64,000 nt of DNA from Sphingomicrobium lutaoense (GCF_014195685.1 NZ_JACICF010000001.1:1187317-1251316), one strand, 5' to 3'. Positions 8,629-16,884 are shown, numbered from the stretch's first letter. Notes: generated from the sequence alone by a model not told the origin. Program-made: numbers and translations.

Positions 8629-10661
8629 TACTGGGGCATGCCCGAAAAGCCCGCTGCACGGCGCAAGTCGTCGCCATCCATGACATAGCCGTCGCTGATC
8701 ACCGTCACCACGCGGCGGAGCGCGCCGAGATCCTCGCTGACATCACCGTCGACGAGCAGGAGGTCGGCTTCCTTGCCCACCGCGATCGAGCCGGTGCGAT
8801 CGTCGACGCCGACGAGCCGGGCGACGTTGATGGTAGCGGTCTGAAGCGCCGCGGCCTTGCTCATCCCCGCCTGTTCATACAGCTCGATCTCGCGCACCAG
8901 TTCGAGACCGTAGCCATCGGTCCCGGCGACGATCGGAATGTCATGCTCGTAGAGCTTGCCGATGAGGTCGAGCATCTTCTTGTAGCTGGCGCGCATGTCG
9001 TCGCGGGTGACGTCGCCGAACAAGGGATAGCCGCCTGCCGTCAGGCTGCGCTCGAATACCGCGGGCAGGGTGCCGGCATAGGGTTGGTAGGCCGGGGCCA
9101 GCTGGGGATCGGTATAGGTGAAGCTCCCTTCGAAGAGCATGATGGTGGGATCGACCCAGGTGCCCTTTTCCTTCAGGAGAGCGAAGAAATCGCGCATCAC
9201 CGGGCTGTCGAGATCGACGTCCTTGGCATATTGGGCGGGCCCTTCGAAGCGTGCGGCGGTGTTCGAGACATCGACCACACTTCTGGGCAAGTCTTCCATG
9301 ATGATGAAGTTGAGATGGGTGACTTCGTCATAGCCCGCCTTCACCGCTTCGGAAGGGCGCATGGTGGCGGGGACATGACCGAGCACGTTGAGGCCGAGGC
9401 GATGGGCCTCGGCGGCAGCGGGGGCAATCCATTCGGGCTTCATCGAGGTGTAGAATTTTACGCCCCACAGCCCGTTCTCGGCGGATTTCCGGACCGCCGC
9501 GATCGCTTCTTCCTCGCTTGAAACCAGGTCGGCGCCCTGCGCCGATAGGGGATGCTTCTGGTCGATGATGATCGTGCCATAGATTTCGGGCGCGACGATC
9601 CGGCCTTCGGCGCGCGCTTCGGTCGCGCCGAGTAGTTCGCGCAGGCCGTTGCCGGGGCTGCGGATGCCCGTCATCCCGGTTGCGACATTGGCGAGCAGGT
9701 CATAGCCGTTCGAGAAATGCTTGTGCGCGTCCCACAGGCCCGGTGTGAGCGTCTTGCCCGCACCGTCGATGCGCCGCGCGCCTTCGGGAAGAGTAAGCGA
9801 TCCGGCAAGGCCGATGGCGGCGATGCGGCCATCCTTCACCAGCACCGAGCGGCCTTCGAGAAATTGCCCGCGATCGGCATCGAACATCGCGACATTGTCG
9901 ATGAGCACGGGCGCGCGCGCTTCCTCGGTCAGAAAGCGCTTGGCGATATCGGCGGTGGCCTGGGCAGCAGCCTCTTCCTGCACTTGCTGAAGCGCGAGGA
10001 AATGTTCCTCATAGCCTGCGCGCATCAAGCCCATATAGTCGATGGTCGCGAAGTGGCGGCCCTGCTCGTCGAGCCAGATCGGCACGGGCGTGGCCTGAAG
10101 CCCTTCGATGAACATTAGCCGCGCACGGACATCGCCGTCGCTGTCCTCGATGGGAACCACCGGGCCTTCGACAAGGCGCGCCTTGCCCGACGGCAGGAGA
10201 TCGACCTCGCCACTTTCCCGGACCAGATATTCGGCGAGCAGGCCGAGCATCGACTGCGGCCCTCCGCGCGACAGATAGAAACCTTCGCCATCTTCGGCGG
10301 AGCCGCGATCGGCGCCCGAATCCCAGACGAGCCGTCCGTCATTGCTTCGCAGGCTTTCGGCCGCATCCCCCGCAGGGGTGATGCCGCGGATCGTGATCGC
10401 GCAGGGACGGCGATCCTCGCAGAGAGTCACCGCCGCGTCGGTCTGGGTGATCCAGCCGCGCAGGCTCTGTGCCTTGCGGAAGGCGATGGCGCCGTCCTCG
10501 CGCACCCAGCGCCATTCGTCGCCATGCGTATTGCTTTCCGAAACGATCACGAAGCGATCGGCATTTTCGGGCGGCCTCATTAACTGGTCGGCGGGCACGG
10601 GCGCGGCATGGGCCGTTCCCGCAAGCAGCATGGTAGCAAGAAGGAAAGGCCGTCGTGTCAT
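8628..10661 (-). CDS. Exported amidohydrolase family protein
   Basis: 677 residues starting at ATG 10661 (GGAGA box 8-12 bases upstream). The signal peptide ends near ATMLLAGTAHA. The first 220 residues after the signal are not a domain I recognise; the rest is an amidohydrolase barrel: HKH metal ligands near residue 312, VKFYTS with the bridging lysine near 402, LGHVP, and VAGTDGYG with the catalytic Asp near 580. A C-terminal ADLLLVDGD strand closes the small beta domain, as in imidazolonepropionase/dipeptidase-like enzymes. Periplasmic hydrolysis of a cyclic amide or peptide is the likely activity, but substrate is unknown. Monocistronic. Confidence 0.85.
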   Translation of the reverse strand: MTRRPFLLATMLLAGTAHAAPVPADQLMRPPENADRFVIVSESNTHGDEWRWVREDGAIAFRKAQSLRGWITQTDAAVTLCEDRRPCAITIRGITPAGDAAESLRSNDGRLVWDSGADRGSAEDGEGFYLSRGGPQSMLGLLAEYLVRESGEVDLLPSGKARLVEGPVVPIEDSDGDVRARLMFIEGLQATPVPIWLDEQGRHFATIDYMGLMRAGYEEHFLALQQVQEEAAAQATADIAKRFLTEEARAPVLIDNVAMFDADRGQFLEGRSVLVKDGRIAAIGLAGSLTLPEGARRIDGAGKTLTPGLWDAHKHFSNGYDLLANVATGMTGIRSPGNGLRELLGATEARAEGRIVAPEIYGTIIIDQKHPLSAQGADLVSSEEEAIAAVRKSAENGLWGVKFYTSMKPEWIAPAAAEAHRLGLNVLGHVPATMRPSEAVKAGYDEVTHLNFIIMEDLPRSVVDVSNTAARFEGPAQYAKDVDLDSPVMRDFFALLKEKGTWVDPTIMLFEGSFTYTDPQLAPAYQPYAGTLPAVFERSLTAGGYPLFGDVTRDDMRASYKKMLDLIGKLYEHDIPIVAGTDGYGLELVREIELYEQAGMSKAAALQTATINVARLVGVDDRTGSIAVGKEADLLLVDGDVSEDLGALRRVVTVISDGYVMDGDDLRRAAGFSGMPQ

Positions 10662-10859
10662 CGCAGGGTCTCCACTGGATCCAGGTGTTCGGCGGGGACG
10701 ATGGACCGGGTTTGGCGGGGTGGCAATGGCTGTTTCGTGCGCCCCGCCCGCTGCCTCTTTGCCTTGACGACCGGCAATCTTCCAAAGGGGGATGTTCACC
10801 TGTGTTAATTTTTTGTATAACGCGCGGCTTCGAGAGGAAGATTGCAGGGGACGAAGGTC

Positions 10860-11120
10860 ATGGTGAAAAAAATTCTCGCAGCGGCGAGCGGCGTGGCGAT
10901 GATGTCGGCGATGGTCGTGAGCAGCGCCAATGCCTCGGTGCGCCCGGCGGCGGCAGTGCCGGTGATGGCCAGCAGCAGCGCAACCGTCCAGGTGCATGAC
11001 GATGATGGCCATGACGAAATCTACTGGATCATCGGCGCAGGCATATTGATCGGGGCAATCCTGCTCGTCCTCGCCTTTGATGACGATGATGACGAGGATC
11101 TGCCGCTCAGCCTCGCCTGA
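10860..11120 (+). CDS. Small exported or membrane protein with acidic tail, unknown function
   Basis: 86 residues beginning at ATG 10860 (GGGGACGAAGG upstream). A signal-like N-terminus (MVKKILAAASGVAMM) is followed by a short linker with HDDDGHDE, one clear membrane helix (IYWIIGAGILIGAILLVLAF, about residues 54-73) and a DDDDDED tail. I do not recognise a family. A possible -10 element TATAAC lies in the AT-rich leader near 10817, but no convincing -35 matches it. It reads toward the tmRNA gene, which is on the opposite strand. Confidence 0.65.
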   Translation: MVKKILAAASGVAMMSAMVVSSANASVRPAAAVPVMASSSATVQVHDDDGHDEIYWIIGAGILIGAILLVLAFDDDDDEDLPLSLA

Positions 11121-11148
11121 GGGGCGCCTGCCTGTCGTGATGGAAAGT

Positions 11149-11503
11149 GGAGGGTTTCTGTTGCCCGGTACCCTCCGGACCGCTGGAATCCCCTTCTGTT
11201 GCCCGGTGGGGTCCGACCGCGCTTAATACCTTGTAACCTTAGTCGTTAGACCGTCGGTTACGCAGCAATAGCGAGCGCCTCGTTATCGTTGGCACTTGTG
11301 AAAATGAGCCGTCGCGGTGGTCTCATACCGATCGGCAACCGAGCCTTTACTGCATTCGTCGATCCTGTTTCGCCCCCATCAGCAACCGCGTCCGGGCCTT
11401 CGAAGGCCTCGCGGCTGGTGGTGGAGGCGCCGGGGTACTGCCCCCCGGGTCCGATATGCCTATTCCACTCGATACTCTACCGACATAGCCGGAAAACCGG
11501 CAC
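11149..11503 (-). ncRNA. ssrA: Transfer-messenger RNA, two-piece circularly permuted (alphaproteobacterial)
   Basis: tmRNA rescues stalled ribosomes and tags the product for proteolysis. On the minus strand the acceptor piece comes first and ends CGCCTCC-A-CCA at 11429-11419. A roughly 41-base spacer follows, then the coding piece begins GGGGGCG at 11377, which pairs with the acceptor strand over 7 bp with a G3-U70 wobble, the alanine identity element. The tag frame at 11293-11258 reads ANDNEALAIAA then TAA. The coding piece ends in two hairpins that share one 14-nt loop (11149-11176 and 11190-11211). Outer ends are approximate. The 5-prime end is inferred from the promoter, giving an acceptor piece of about 85 nt. 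Confidence 0.95.
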
Positions 11504-11508
11504 CTCCA

Positions 11509-11537
11509 GAGATAGGGATTGCGCTTCGTCCGCGCAA
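11509..11537 (-). promoter_or_regulatory. Probable ssrA promoter
   Basis: TTGCGC at 11537-11532 and TATCTC at 11514-11509 with a 17-base spacer. Transcription would start near 11503, which yields a plausible acceptor-piece length. Match to consensus is moderate. Confidence 0.5.
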
Positions 11538-11641
11538 GATGCAGCCTGCATCGTTTCGGGGGGAACCATGCCCTTCGCGTTTCGTTGGAAACGCCTTGAA
11601 GGGGGAGGAAAACTAGCCCCGCTGATACGAGAGGGACTGAA

Positions 11642-11887
11642 ATGAAGAAATTTTCGATCGCCATCATGACGGCATCCGCTTTCGCGCTCGCCGCGTGCAA
11701 CCCGGCCGAGGACGAAGCGGGCGACGTGGTCGCCGAGGAAACCGAAGACCAGGTCGAAATGCTTGAAGATGCTGCCGATAACGCCACGACCGAGCAGGCG
11801 GAAGAAGCGTATGAAGACGCCGCCGAGAAGGTCGAGGATCATGGCGAACATCTTGAAGAAGTCGCCGAGGGCGATGCCGCGCAGTAA
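11642..11887 (+). CDS. Small acidic lipoprotein, member 1 of a four-gene array
   Basis: 81 residues. Signal MKKFSIAIMTASAFALAAC with lipobox LAAC (Cys19), then almost only Asp, Glu and Ala in a predicted coiled-coil helix (QVEMLEDAADNATTEQAEE and so on). I recognise no functional domain. The lipid anchor plus helical acidic body recalls small abundant envelope lipoproteins, but homology to Lpp is not claimed. Followed closely by two more lipoprotein genes before a terminator at 12382, so the three probably form one transcript. Confidence 0.8.
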   Translation: MKKFSIAIMTASAFALAACNPAEDEAGDVVAEETEDQVEMLEDAADNATTEQAEEAYEDAAEKVEDHGEHLEEVAEGDAAQ

Positions 11888-12074
11888 TTGCGGTATGCCC
11901 GCGGTCGCCATCGCAGCGCTTGCGCTGCCTCTCGCCGCATGTGGCGAAGTGCCCGGCGACCAGACCATCGAGATTGAAGATGGCTATGACGAGACCATCG
12001 ACAATCTTGAAACCGTATCACGCGAAGCCGATGAAAAAGCGGCAAGCGAGATGTCCAACAGCTTGAATAACTAG
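11874..12074 (+). CDS. Small lipoprotein, member 2 of the array
   Basis: About 66 residues from ATG 11874; ATG 11841 or 11895 are also possible and none has an ideal ribosome binding site. From 11874 the n-region carries an arginine, the core is VAIAALALPLAAC (lipobox LAAC) and the mature part is short and acidic (GDQTIEIEDGYDETIDNLE). It overlaps the end of the first lipoprotein gene by 14 bases, suggesting coupled translation. Ends 11 bases before the third member. Unknown function. Confidence 0.65.
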   Translation: MPRSNCGMPAVAIAALALPLAACGEVPGDQTIEIEDGYDETIDNLETVSREADEKAASEMSNSLNN

Positions 12075-12085
12075 AGGGAAATATC

Positions 12086-12370
12086 ATGAAAAAAGTCAGT
12101 TTTGCGATTGTTGGTGCTGCGTCCCTGGCTCTGGCCGCTTGCGGCGGTTCGGGTGACGATGCGCTGGGCGACGAATATGAAGATGCCGGTGAAGCCCAGG
12201 CCGACGCCCTCGAAGACATGGCGGACAACGCCACCAGCGAAGCCGAGGAAGAGCGCCTTGAAGCCGCTGCCGACCGTGCCGAAGAGCGCGGCGAAAAGAT
12301 GGAAGAAGCCATCGATGAAGCCGACGTCAACGCCGATGGCGGCGCGACGGCCGACGTCGAAGGCATGTAA
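12086..12370 (+). CDS. Small acidic lipoprotein, member 3 of the array
   Basis: 94 residues. Signal MKKVSFAIVGAASLALAAC (Cys19), then GGSGDDALGDEYEDAGEAQ and a Glu/Ala-rich helix with heptad character (SEAEEERLEAAADRAEERG). Strong GAGGGAAATATC leader before the ATG. The mature N-terminus GG(S/E)GDDAL is shared with member 4, so these two are clear paralogues. Ends just before the intrinsic terminator at 12382-12422. Confidence 0.8.
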   Translation: MKKVSFAIVGAASLALAACGGSGDDALGDEYEDAGEAQADALEDMADNATSEAEEERLEAAADRAEERGEKMEEAIDEADVNADGGATADVEGM

Positions 12371-12381
12371 CTGCGTACAGG

Positions 12382-12422
12382 TTGGCCGGGTGCACCTTCG
12401 GGTGCGCCCGGCCAATTTCTTT
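12382..12422 (+). terminator. Intrinsic terminator after lipoprotein 3
   Basis: A 15-bp stem (TTGGCCGGGTGCACC with GGTGCGCCCGGCCAA, one mismatch) closed by a TTCG tetraloop and followed by TTTCTTT. It separates the first three lipoprotein genes from the fourth. Confidence 0.85.
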
Positions 12423-12465
12423 CAATCGAGCGTTTGATCGCGCTCCAGGTCAGAGGGGACCCACG

Positions 12466-12717
12466 ATGAAACGCTTGATGATCAGCTTGCCCGCCAGTTT
12501 TGCTCTCGCGCTTGCCGCTTGCGGTGGCGAAGGCGATGATGCGCTCGCCGAGGATGTCGAGGAACGCTATGAAGAGCGTGCCGACCAGCTCGAGGAAATG
12601 GCCGATGCTGCGGAAGAACGCGCCGACCAGCTCGAGGAACGTGCCGAGCAGGTGGACGACATGGGTGAAGCCATGGGCGATGCCATCGACGAAGCGGACG
12701 TGGTCGTCGAACAATAG
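12466..12717 (+). CDS. Small acidic lipoprotein, member 4 of the array
   Basis: 83 residues from ATG 12466 (AGAGGGGACC leader). Signal MKRLMISLPASFALALAAC (Cys19), mature start GGEGDDAL as in member 3. The helix contains a 14-residue internal repeat beginning ERADQLEE, repeated at the DNA level 42 bases apart (near 12578 and 12620), with heptad spacing. It has its own leader and its own terminator (12739-12773), so it can be expressed separately from the other three. Unknown function. Confidence 0.8.
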   Translation: MKRLMISLPASFALALAACGGEGDDALAEDVEERYEERADQLEEMADAAEERADQLEERAEQVDDMGEAMGDAIDEADVVVEQ

Positions 12718-12738
12718 ACGACCCCATTTGCAAGCAAG

Positions 12739-12773
12739 AAGGCCGGTCCCGACAAGGTCCGGCCTTTTCTTTT
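12739..12773 (+). terminator. Intrinsic terminator after lipoprotein 4
   Basis: AAGGCCGG paired with CCGGCCTT around a 12-base loop, followed by TTTTCTTTT. Confidence 0.8.
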
Positions 12774-12798
12774 GCCTGCCGCACGCAAATATAGCCCG

Positions 12799-13449
12799 AT
12801 GACCCAACGCCCCGTCCGACCTGCCGCCACCTTGATCCTGCTTCGTGAAACCGAGGCCGGGCCGCCCGAGATGCTGATGGTCCGGCGCACGCGGGCAATG
12901 GCCTTTGCCGCAGGTGCCTGGGTCTGGCCTGGCGGGCGGGTCGATCCCGAAGATGAGGAAGCCGCCGAGGGCAGTCCGTTCGACGATGCCGCCTTCCGGA
13001 TCGCCGCGATCCGCGAGACCGAGGAAGAGGTCGGCCTGTCGCTGGGCCGGAACCTGGAAGCGCTCGTTCCCTTTGCCCGCTGGCTACCCAAGTTCAATGT
13101 CGAGCGGCGTTTCGACACTTTCTTCTACCTTGCCCGCGCGCCCGAGGGTGCCCGTGTCAAAGGCCTCCAGGACGAGGAAATCTGCGAGGCCTGCTGGACC
13201 AGCGCACGTGCGATGCTCGACCGGATCGAGGCAGGCGAAGCCAGCGCGATCTTCCCCACCAAACGCAATCTTGAAAGGATTGCGCAGTTCCGGACGCTTG
13301 AAGAGCTGTTCGAGGATGCGGCGCGCCATCCCATCGAACCGATCACGCCCTGGGTCGAGAAGAAAGAGGGCGTCGACCATGTCGTGATCCCCGAAGGCAT
13401 CGGCTATCCCGTCACTGCCGAACCGCTGACCAGTGCCATCCGCGCCTGA
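12799..13449 (+). CDS. Nudix hydrolase (NUDT19/RP2p-like)
   Basis: 216 residues. The N-terminus has VRRTRAMAFAAGAWVWPGG and then GGRVDPEDEE, typical of the NUDT19-like Nudix subgroup, with the catalytic RETEEEVG near residue 80. In eukaryotes this subgroup cleaves CoA and acyl-CoA; bacterial substrates are unproven. Cytosolic. Its 3-prime end overlaps the start of the extensin-like gene by 17 bases. Confidence 0.85.
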   Translation: MTQRPVRPAATLILLRETEAGPPEMLMVRRTRAMAFAAGAWVWPGGRVDPEDEEAAEGSPFDDAAFRIAAIRETEEEVGLSLGRNLEALVPFARWLPKFNVERRFDTFFYLARAPEGARVKGLQDEEICEACWTSARAMLDRIEAGEASAIFPTKRNLERIAQFRTLEELFEDAARHPIEPITPWVEKKEGVDHVVIPEGIGYPVTAEPLTSAIRA

Positions 13450-14185
13450 GGCCCGGACGAAGCGATGGGGCTGCTTGCTGGTCCTGCTGCTGGTATCGGG
13501 CGTGCTCTATCTGGGCTGGGACCGGTTCAGGGCTTTCGAGGCCGAACATCCCGAATATTTCCCCTGGACGCCGCTTTCACTCGGCGATCCGGTGGGCGCC
13601 TTTACCGATGACAAGCTTGCCGCGCTTGCGGACGATGCGCCGCATTGCCGGTCGCTGCTCGCCAAGGCCAGGACCGGCGACCGCCCTGCCCCGCCGCGCC
13701 GCCTGTCCGAACCGGCCTGCGGCTATGAGGACGGGATCGAGATCGGATCGGCGGAGGGTACGCGCCTTGCTTATGGGCGATTGGTGACTTCATGCCCGGT
13801 CGCGGCGGCACTCGCTTTGTGGGAGCGCGAGACGCTCCAGCCCGCGGCCCAAAAGCATTTCGGCGAACGGGTGGTCGCGATCGACCATTTCGGGAGTTTT
13901 TCCTGCCGTCGTCTCTATGGCCGAGACGAGGGCCCCTTTAGCGAACATGCCACCGCCGATGCGGTCGATATCGCGGGGTTCCGGATGGAGAGCGGAGCCA
14001 CGATCCCTATTGTGCGGGACTGGCCGGGCGACGGCCGCGAAGCGCGCTTCTTGCGCGAGGTGCGCGACGGAGCGTGCGACCTGTTCAGAACCGTGCTTTC
14101 GCCCGATTATAACGAGGCTCATGCCGACCATTTCCATTTCGACATGGCCGCGGGGCGGCCGGCGGGATGGTCGATGTGCCGCTAG
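13433..14185 (+). CDS. Extensin family protein, membrane-anchored
   Basis: 250 residues with a GTG start at 13433 inside the Nudix gene. A single N-terminal membrane helix (CLLVLLLVSGVLYLGW, about residues 14-29) precedes an extensin-like C-terminal domain: a conserved Cys near LADDAPHC, SEPACGY, SCPVAAAL, then FGSFSCRRLYG, SEHATADAVDIAGF and the terminal DHFHFD. The last two blocks carry His and Asp residues reminiscent of metal-dependent D,D-peptidase folds, so a periplasmic cell-wall role is plausible but unproven. Four or more cysteines could form disulfides. Confidence 0.85.
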   Translation: MPSAPEARTKRWGCLLVLLLVSGVLYLGWDRFRAFEAEHPEYFPWTPLSLGDPVGAFTDDKLAALADDAPHCRSLLAKARTGDRPAPPRRLSEPACGYEDGIEIGSAEGTRLAYGRLVTSCPVAAALALWERETLQPAAQKHFGERVVAIDHFGSFSCRRLYGRDEGPFSEHATADAVDIAGFRMESGATIPIVRDWPGDGREARFLREVRDGACDLFRTVLSPDYNEAHADHFHFDMAAGRPAGWSMCR

Positions 14186-14215
14186 GGCCTGCGTGCCTGC
14201 GCTTCGATTCGCGGC

Positions 14216-14246
14216 AAAAAAAGGGCCGCAGCCTAGGCCGCGACCC
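14216..14246 (-). terminator. Intrinsic terminator after the SWIB gene
   Basis: On the minus strand a 10-bp stem with two G-U pairs and a CTAG loop is followed by seven T residues. Confidence 0.8.
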
Positions 14247-14281
14247 CATTTTCCCATCATCCCTGTGAAGGGACGAACTGC

Positions 14282-14542
14282 CTAGCTGAGATGCTTCGAC
14301 AGATGTTTGTTCATTTCGAACATGGTGCAGCGGTCGGTGCCGAACACCTTCTGCAGCTTGTCGTCAGCCAGAATTTCCCGCTTATTCTGCGGATTCTGGA
14401 GGTTGTTGGCCTTGATGTGGGCCCACACCTTCGACACGACTTCGCTGCGCGGCAGCGGATTGGGTCCAACGATTGCCGCCAATTCGGGCGACGGGGTCAC
14501 CGGACGCGCAAGACCACCACCAGCTTTTCTCTTCTCTGCCAT
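14282..14542 (-). CDS. SWIB/MDM2 domain protein
   Basis: 86 residues, nearly all a SWIB domain: SPELAAIVGPNPLPRSEVV, KVWAHIKANNLQNPQNKR and DKLQKVFGTDRCTMFEMNKHL follow the usual order. SWIB domains are protein-protein interaction modules best known in eukaryotic chromatin remodellers; stand-alone bacterial copies exist in chlamydiae and alphaproteobacteria with unknown partners, possibly chromosome-associated. The basic N-terminus (AEKRKAGGG) fits nucleoid association. Monocistronic with its own terminator. Confidence 0.9.
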   Translation of the reverse strand: MAEKRKAGGGLARPVTPSPELAAIVGPNPLPRSEVVSKVWAHIKANNLQNPQNKREILADDKLQKVFGTDRCTMFEMNKHLSKHLS

Positions 14543-14647
14543 TACTACTGGCCCTCCCTGTTAAGTTCGGAGGGAAATAGAGCAGTCCCCGAGGCACTCC
14601 GCAAGGGCAATGACGGCCATTCATCGCTTTTTTTCGCCTCTGGGGGA

Positions 14648-15454
14648 TCAGAGAGGGAAAGGAACCACCCGGTTGTCGGCGTCGTGCCCGATCTCGGCAC
14701 TGCCGCCATCGACGATGCCGGAGCGGCGGCACCAGTCCGAAAAGATGGCCGCGGGCTCGCTTCCGAACGGGCGGTCATTTTCGGGAATGTCGCTCATCCT
14801 TCCGCGCCGCAGGCGGGCGACCTTGCGGACCGAGGCCTGCCCCGTGACATGGAACATCGCCCGGTCGATCCGATAGTCATGCTCGGCCACCTCCTCGACC
14901 ATCAGGTCGACGCCCGTGAAATCGGGTTCGAGCGCGGTACCGAGCAGATGCGAAAGCACGGTGAGGTTGAAGGCCATCGCGGGCTTGCCTTCGCGAAGGC
15001 CCGGTTCGAGCGCGGCGGGATGGCGGCGCACCATCCACGCCAGCGCCCGCTCGAGCGCCGCCTCACCGTCATCGCGAACGCCGTCCTGCACCATCGGGCC
15101 ATGCACGGCCTGGCAACCCGATTTGCACAAGGCGGCGAGCAGGAAACCCGCATCGGAATAGCCCATGTAGAGCTTTTGCCTTGCGGCGGATGGGAGGTCC
15201 TCGACCGCCCGCTCGGCGATGCGGTTGGAGCCATAGCCCCCGCGCGCCATCCAGACGGCATGGATGGTTTCGTCGGCCATCACGTCGCGCAGCGCGGCGA
15301 GCCTTTGTTCGTCGGGCCCTGCGAAGTGGCCGTCGGACGCGAAACATTGGTCGTGGACGAACAGCTCGGCACCCATCGCCGCAGCCCGCTCGCGCGCCTT
15401 GTCAGCGGCAGTCGGATCAATCGGGCAGCTCGGCGCGACGACGGCAATCTTCAA
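14648..15454 (-). CDS. ldcA: LD-carboxypeptidase (peptidase family S66)
   Basis: 268 residues. Cytosolic enzyme that removes the terminal D-Ala from muropeptide tetrapeptides, needed to recycle murein. The nucleophile is Ser100 in MGYSDAGF; ARGGYGSNR near residue 70 and LMVEEVAEHDYRIDR near 200 match S66 blocks (the second bears the catalytic Glu). Slightly shorter than E. coli LdcA. It is divergent from the Mpl-like Mur ligase, with 48 bases between starts, and both belong to peptidoglycan recycling; AmpG is encoded further along. Confidence 0.88.
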   Translation of the reverse strand: MKIAVVAPSCPIDPTAADKARERAAAMGAELFVHDQCFASDGHFAGPDEQRLAALRDVMADETIHAVWMARGGYGSNRIAERAVEDLPSAARQKLYMGYSDAGFLLAALCKSGCQAVHGPMVQDGVRDDGEAALERALAWMVRRHPAALEPGLREGKPAMAFNLTVLSHLLGTALEPDFTGVDLMVEEVAEHDYRIDRAMFHVTGQASVRKVARLRRGRMSDIPENDRPFGSEPAAIFSDWCRRSGIVDGGSAEIGHDADNRVVPFPL

Positions 15455-15501
15455 AGGTCCCTCCGTTGTAAGCGCGGTAGCAATCGCATAGGGCAGCAGC
15501 G

Positions 15502-16884
15502 ATGACCAACCACTATTTCTTCTGCGGAATCGGCGGCAGCGGCATGTTGCCGCTCGCTGCGATCCTTCGCGCCCGCGGCATGCGGGTTTCGGGCTCGGAC
15601 CGCTCGCTCGATGCGGGGCGTACCGCGCCCAAGTTCGATTATCTCAGGTCGCTCGGCATCGAGCTCTTTCCCCAGGACGGATCGGGAGTGCGCGAAGGCA
15701 TGACGATGGTCGCCTCGGCGGCGGTCGAGGACAGCGTTCCCGACATGGTGGCAGCGCGCGAACATGAACTGCCGCGCATGACGCGGCCCGACCTTCTCGC
15801 CGAACTTCTGAACGGCGCGGACCGGTCGATCGCGGTCGGGGGTACCTCGGGCAAGTCGACCGTGACGGGCATGATCGCCTGGATGCTGGTCGCCGCCGGA
15901 CGCCAACCGACGGTGATGAACGGCGCGGTGATGAAGAATTTCGCATCGCCATCGGCGCCGTTTGCCAGTGCGCTGGCAGGCGATCCCGAACTGTTCGTAT
16001 CCGAGGTCGATGAAAGCGACGGGTCGATCGCTTATTATCGCCCGACCATCGCGCTGGTGAACAACATCAGCCTCGACCACAAGTCGATGGAGGAATTACG
16101 CTCATTATTCGGCGGCTTTCTCGACGCCGCCAAGAAGGGTGTGGTCAATCTCGACGACGAGGAAAGCGCGGCTCTTGCGGAAGGGCGCGACAATCTGGTC
16201 ACCTTCGGCTTCGACGCCGAGGACGCCGATCTCAAGGGCGAAGATCTCAATCTTGGCGACATGGGCACCAACTTCATTGTCTCGGTCGACGGCGAGCGGA
16301 TTGCCGTCGCCCTGCCGATGCGAGGCAGGCACAATGCATCGAACGCGCTTGCCGCGCTCGCGGCGGTCCATGCGCTGGGGGTGCCGCTTGCCCCTGCGGC
16401 GGCGTCGCTAGCCCGGTTTGCGGGCCTCAAGCGGCGGCTCGAACTGATCGGCGAGAGCGGCGGCGTGCAGGTCTATGACGATTTCGGGCACAATCCCGAC
16501 AAGGTCGCCGCGACCCTCGAGACGATGAAGGATCACCGGCTGCGGATCATGTTCCAGCCGCACGGCTATGGACCGCTTCGCCAGATGGGCGAGGAACTGG
16601 CGAGGGTCTTCGCGCGTCACCTCAAAGATGGTGACTGCCTCTACCTTTCGGACCCCGTCTACCAGGGCGGAACGGTGGACCGCAGCCGCGGATCGGGATG
16701 GCTGGCCGATGCCATCCGCCAGGCCGGGGGCGATGCCACCCATATCGCCGACCGCGATGTCATCGCCGCGCGCATGGTGCGCGAAGCCGAGCCAGGAGAT
16801 GTGCTGATGGTGATGGGCGCGCGCGACGACAGTCTCATTGCCTATGCGCAGGGCCTGGTCGCCGAGCTGGAGGCGCGCGGCTGA
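15502..16884 (+). CDS. mpl: Mur ligase family protein, Mpl-like (UDP-MurNAc tripeptide ligase type)
   Basis: 460 residues with the three Mur-ligase domains. FCGIGGSGM at residues 7-15 begins the Rossmann UDP-binding domain; the ATP loop GGTSGKST is at 113-120; SEVDESDGS and NNISLDHKSM lie in the central domain, and YDDFGHNP near 320 in the C-terminal domain. It may attach recycled tripeptide to UDP-MurNAc (Mpl) or L-Ala (MurC). I favour Mpl because a recycling LD-carboxypeptidase is the divergent neighbour and no division cluster genes are near. Overlaps the next gene by one base (TGATG). Confidence 0.75.
   Translation: MTNHYFFCGIGGSGMLPLAAILRARGMRVSGSDRSLDAGRTAPKFDYLRSLGIELFPQDGSGVREGMTMVASAAVEDSVPDMVAAREHELPRMTRPDLLAELLNGADRSIAVGGTSGKSTVTGMIAWMLVAAGRQPTVMNGAVMKNFASPSAPFASALAGDPELFVSEVDESDGSIAYYRPTIALVNNISLDHKSMEELRSLFGGFLDAAKKGVVNLDDEESAALAEGRDNLVTFGFDAEDADLKGEDLNLGDMGTNFIVSVDGERIAVALPMRGRHNASNALAALAAVHALGVPLAPAAASLARFAGLKRRLELIGESGGVQVYDDFGHNPDKVAATLETMKDHRLRIMFQPHGYGPLRQMGEELARVFARHLKDGDCLYLSDPVYQGGTVDRSRGSGWLADAIRQAGGDATHIADRDVIAARMVREAEPGDVLMVMGARDDSLIAYAQGLVAELEARG

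Noticed and set aside
11289-11645. Open frames on the plus strand through the tmRNA gene
   Set aside because: They are antisense to the permuted tmRNA, whose tag, acceptor pairing and CCA end are all present; protein sequence looks random.
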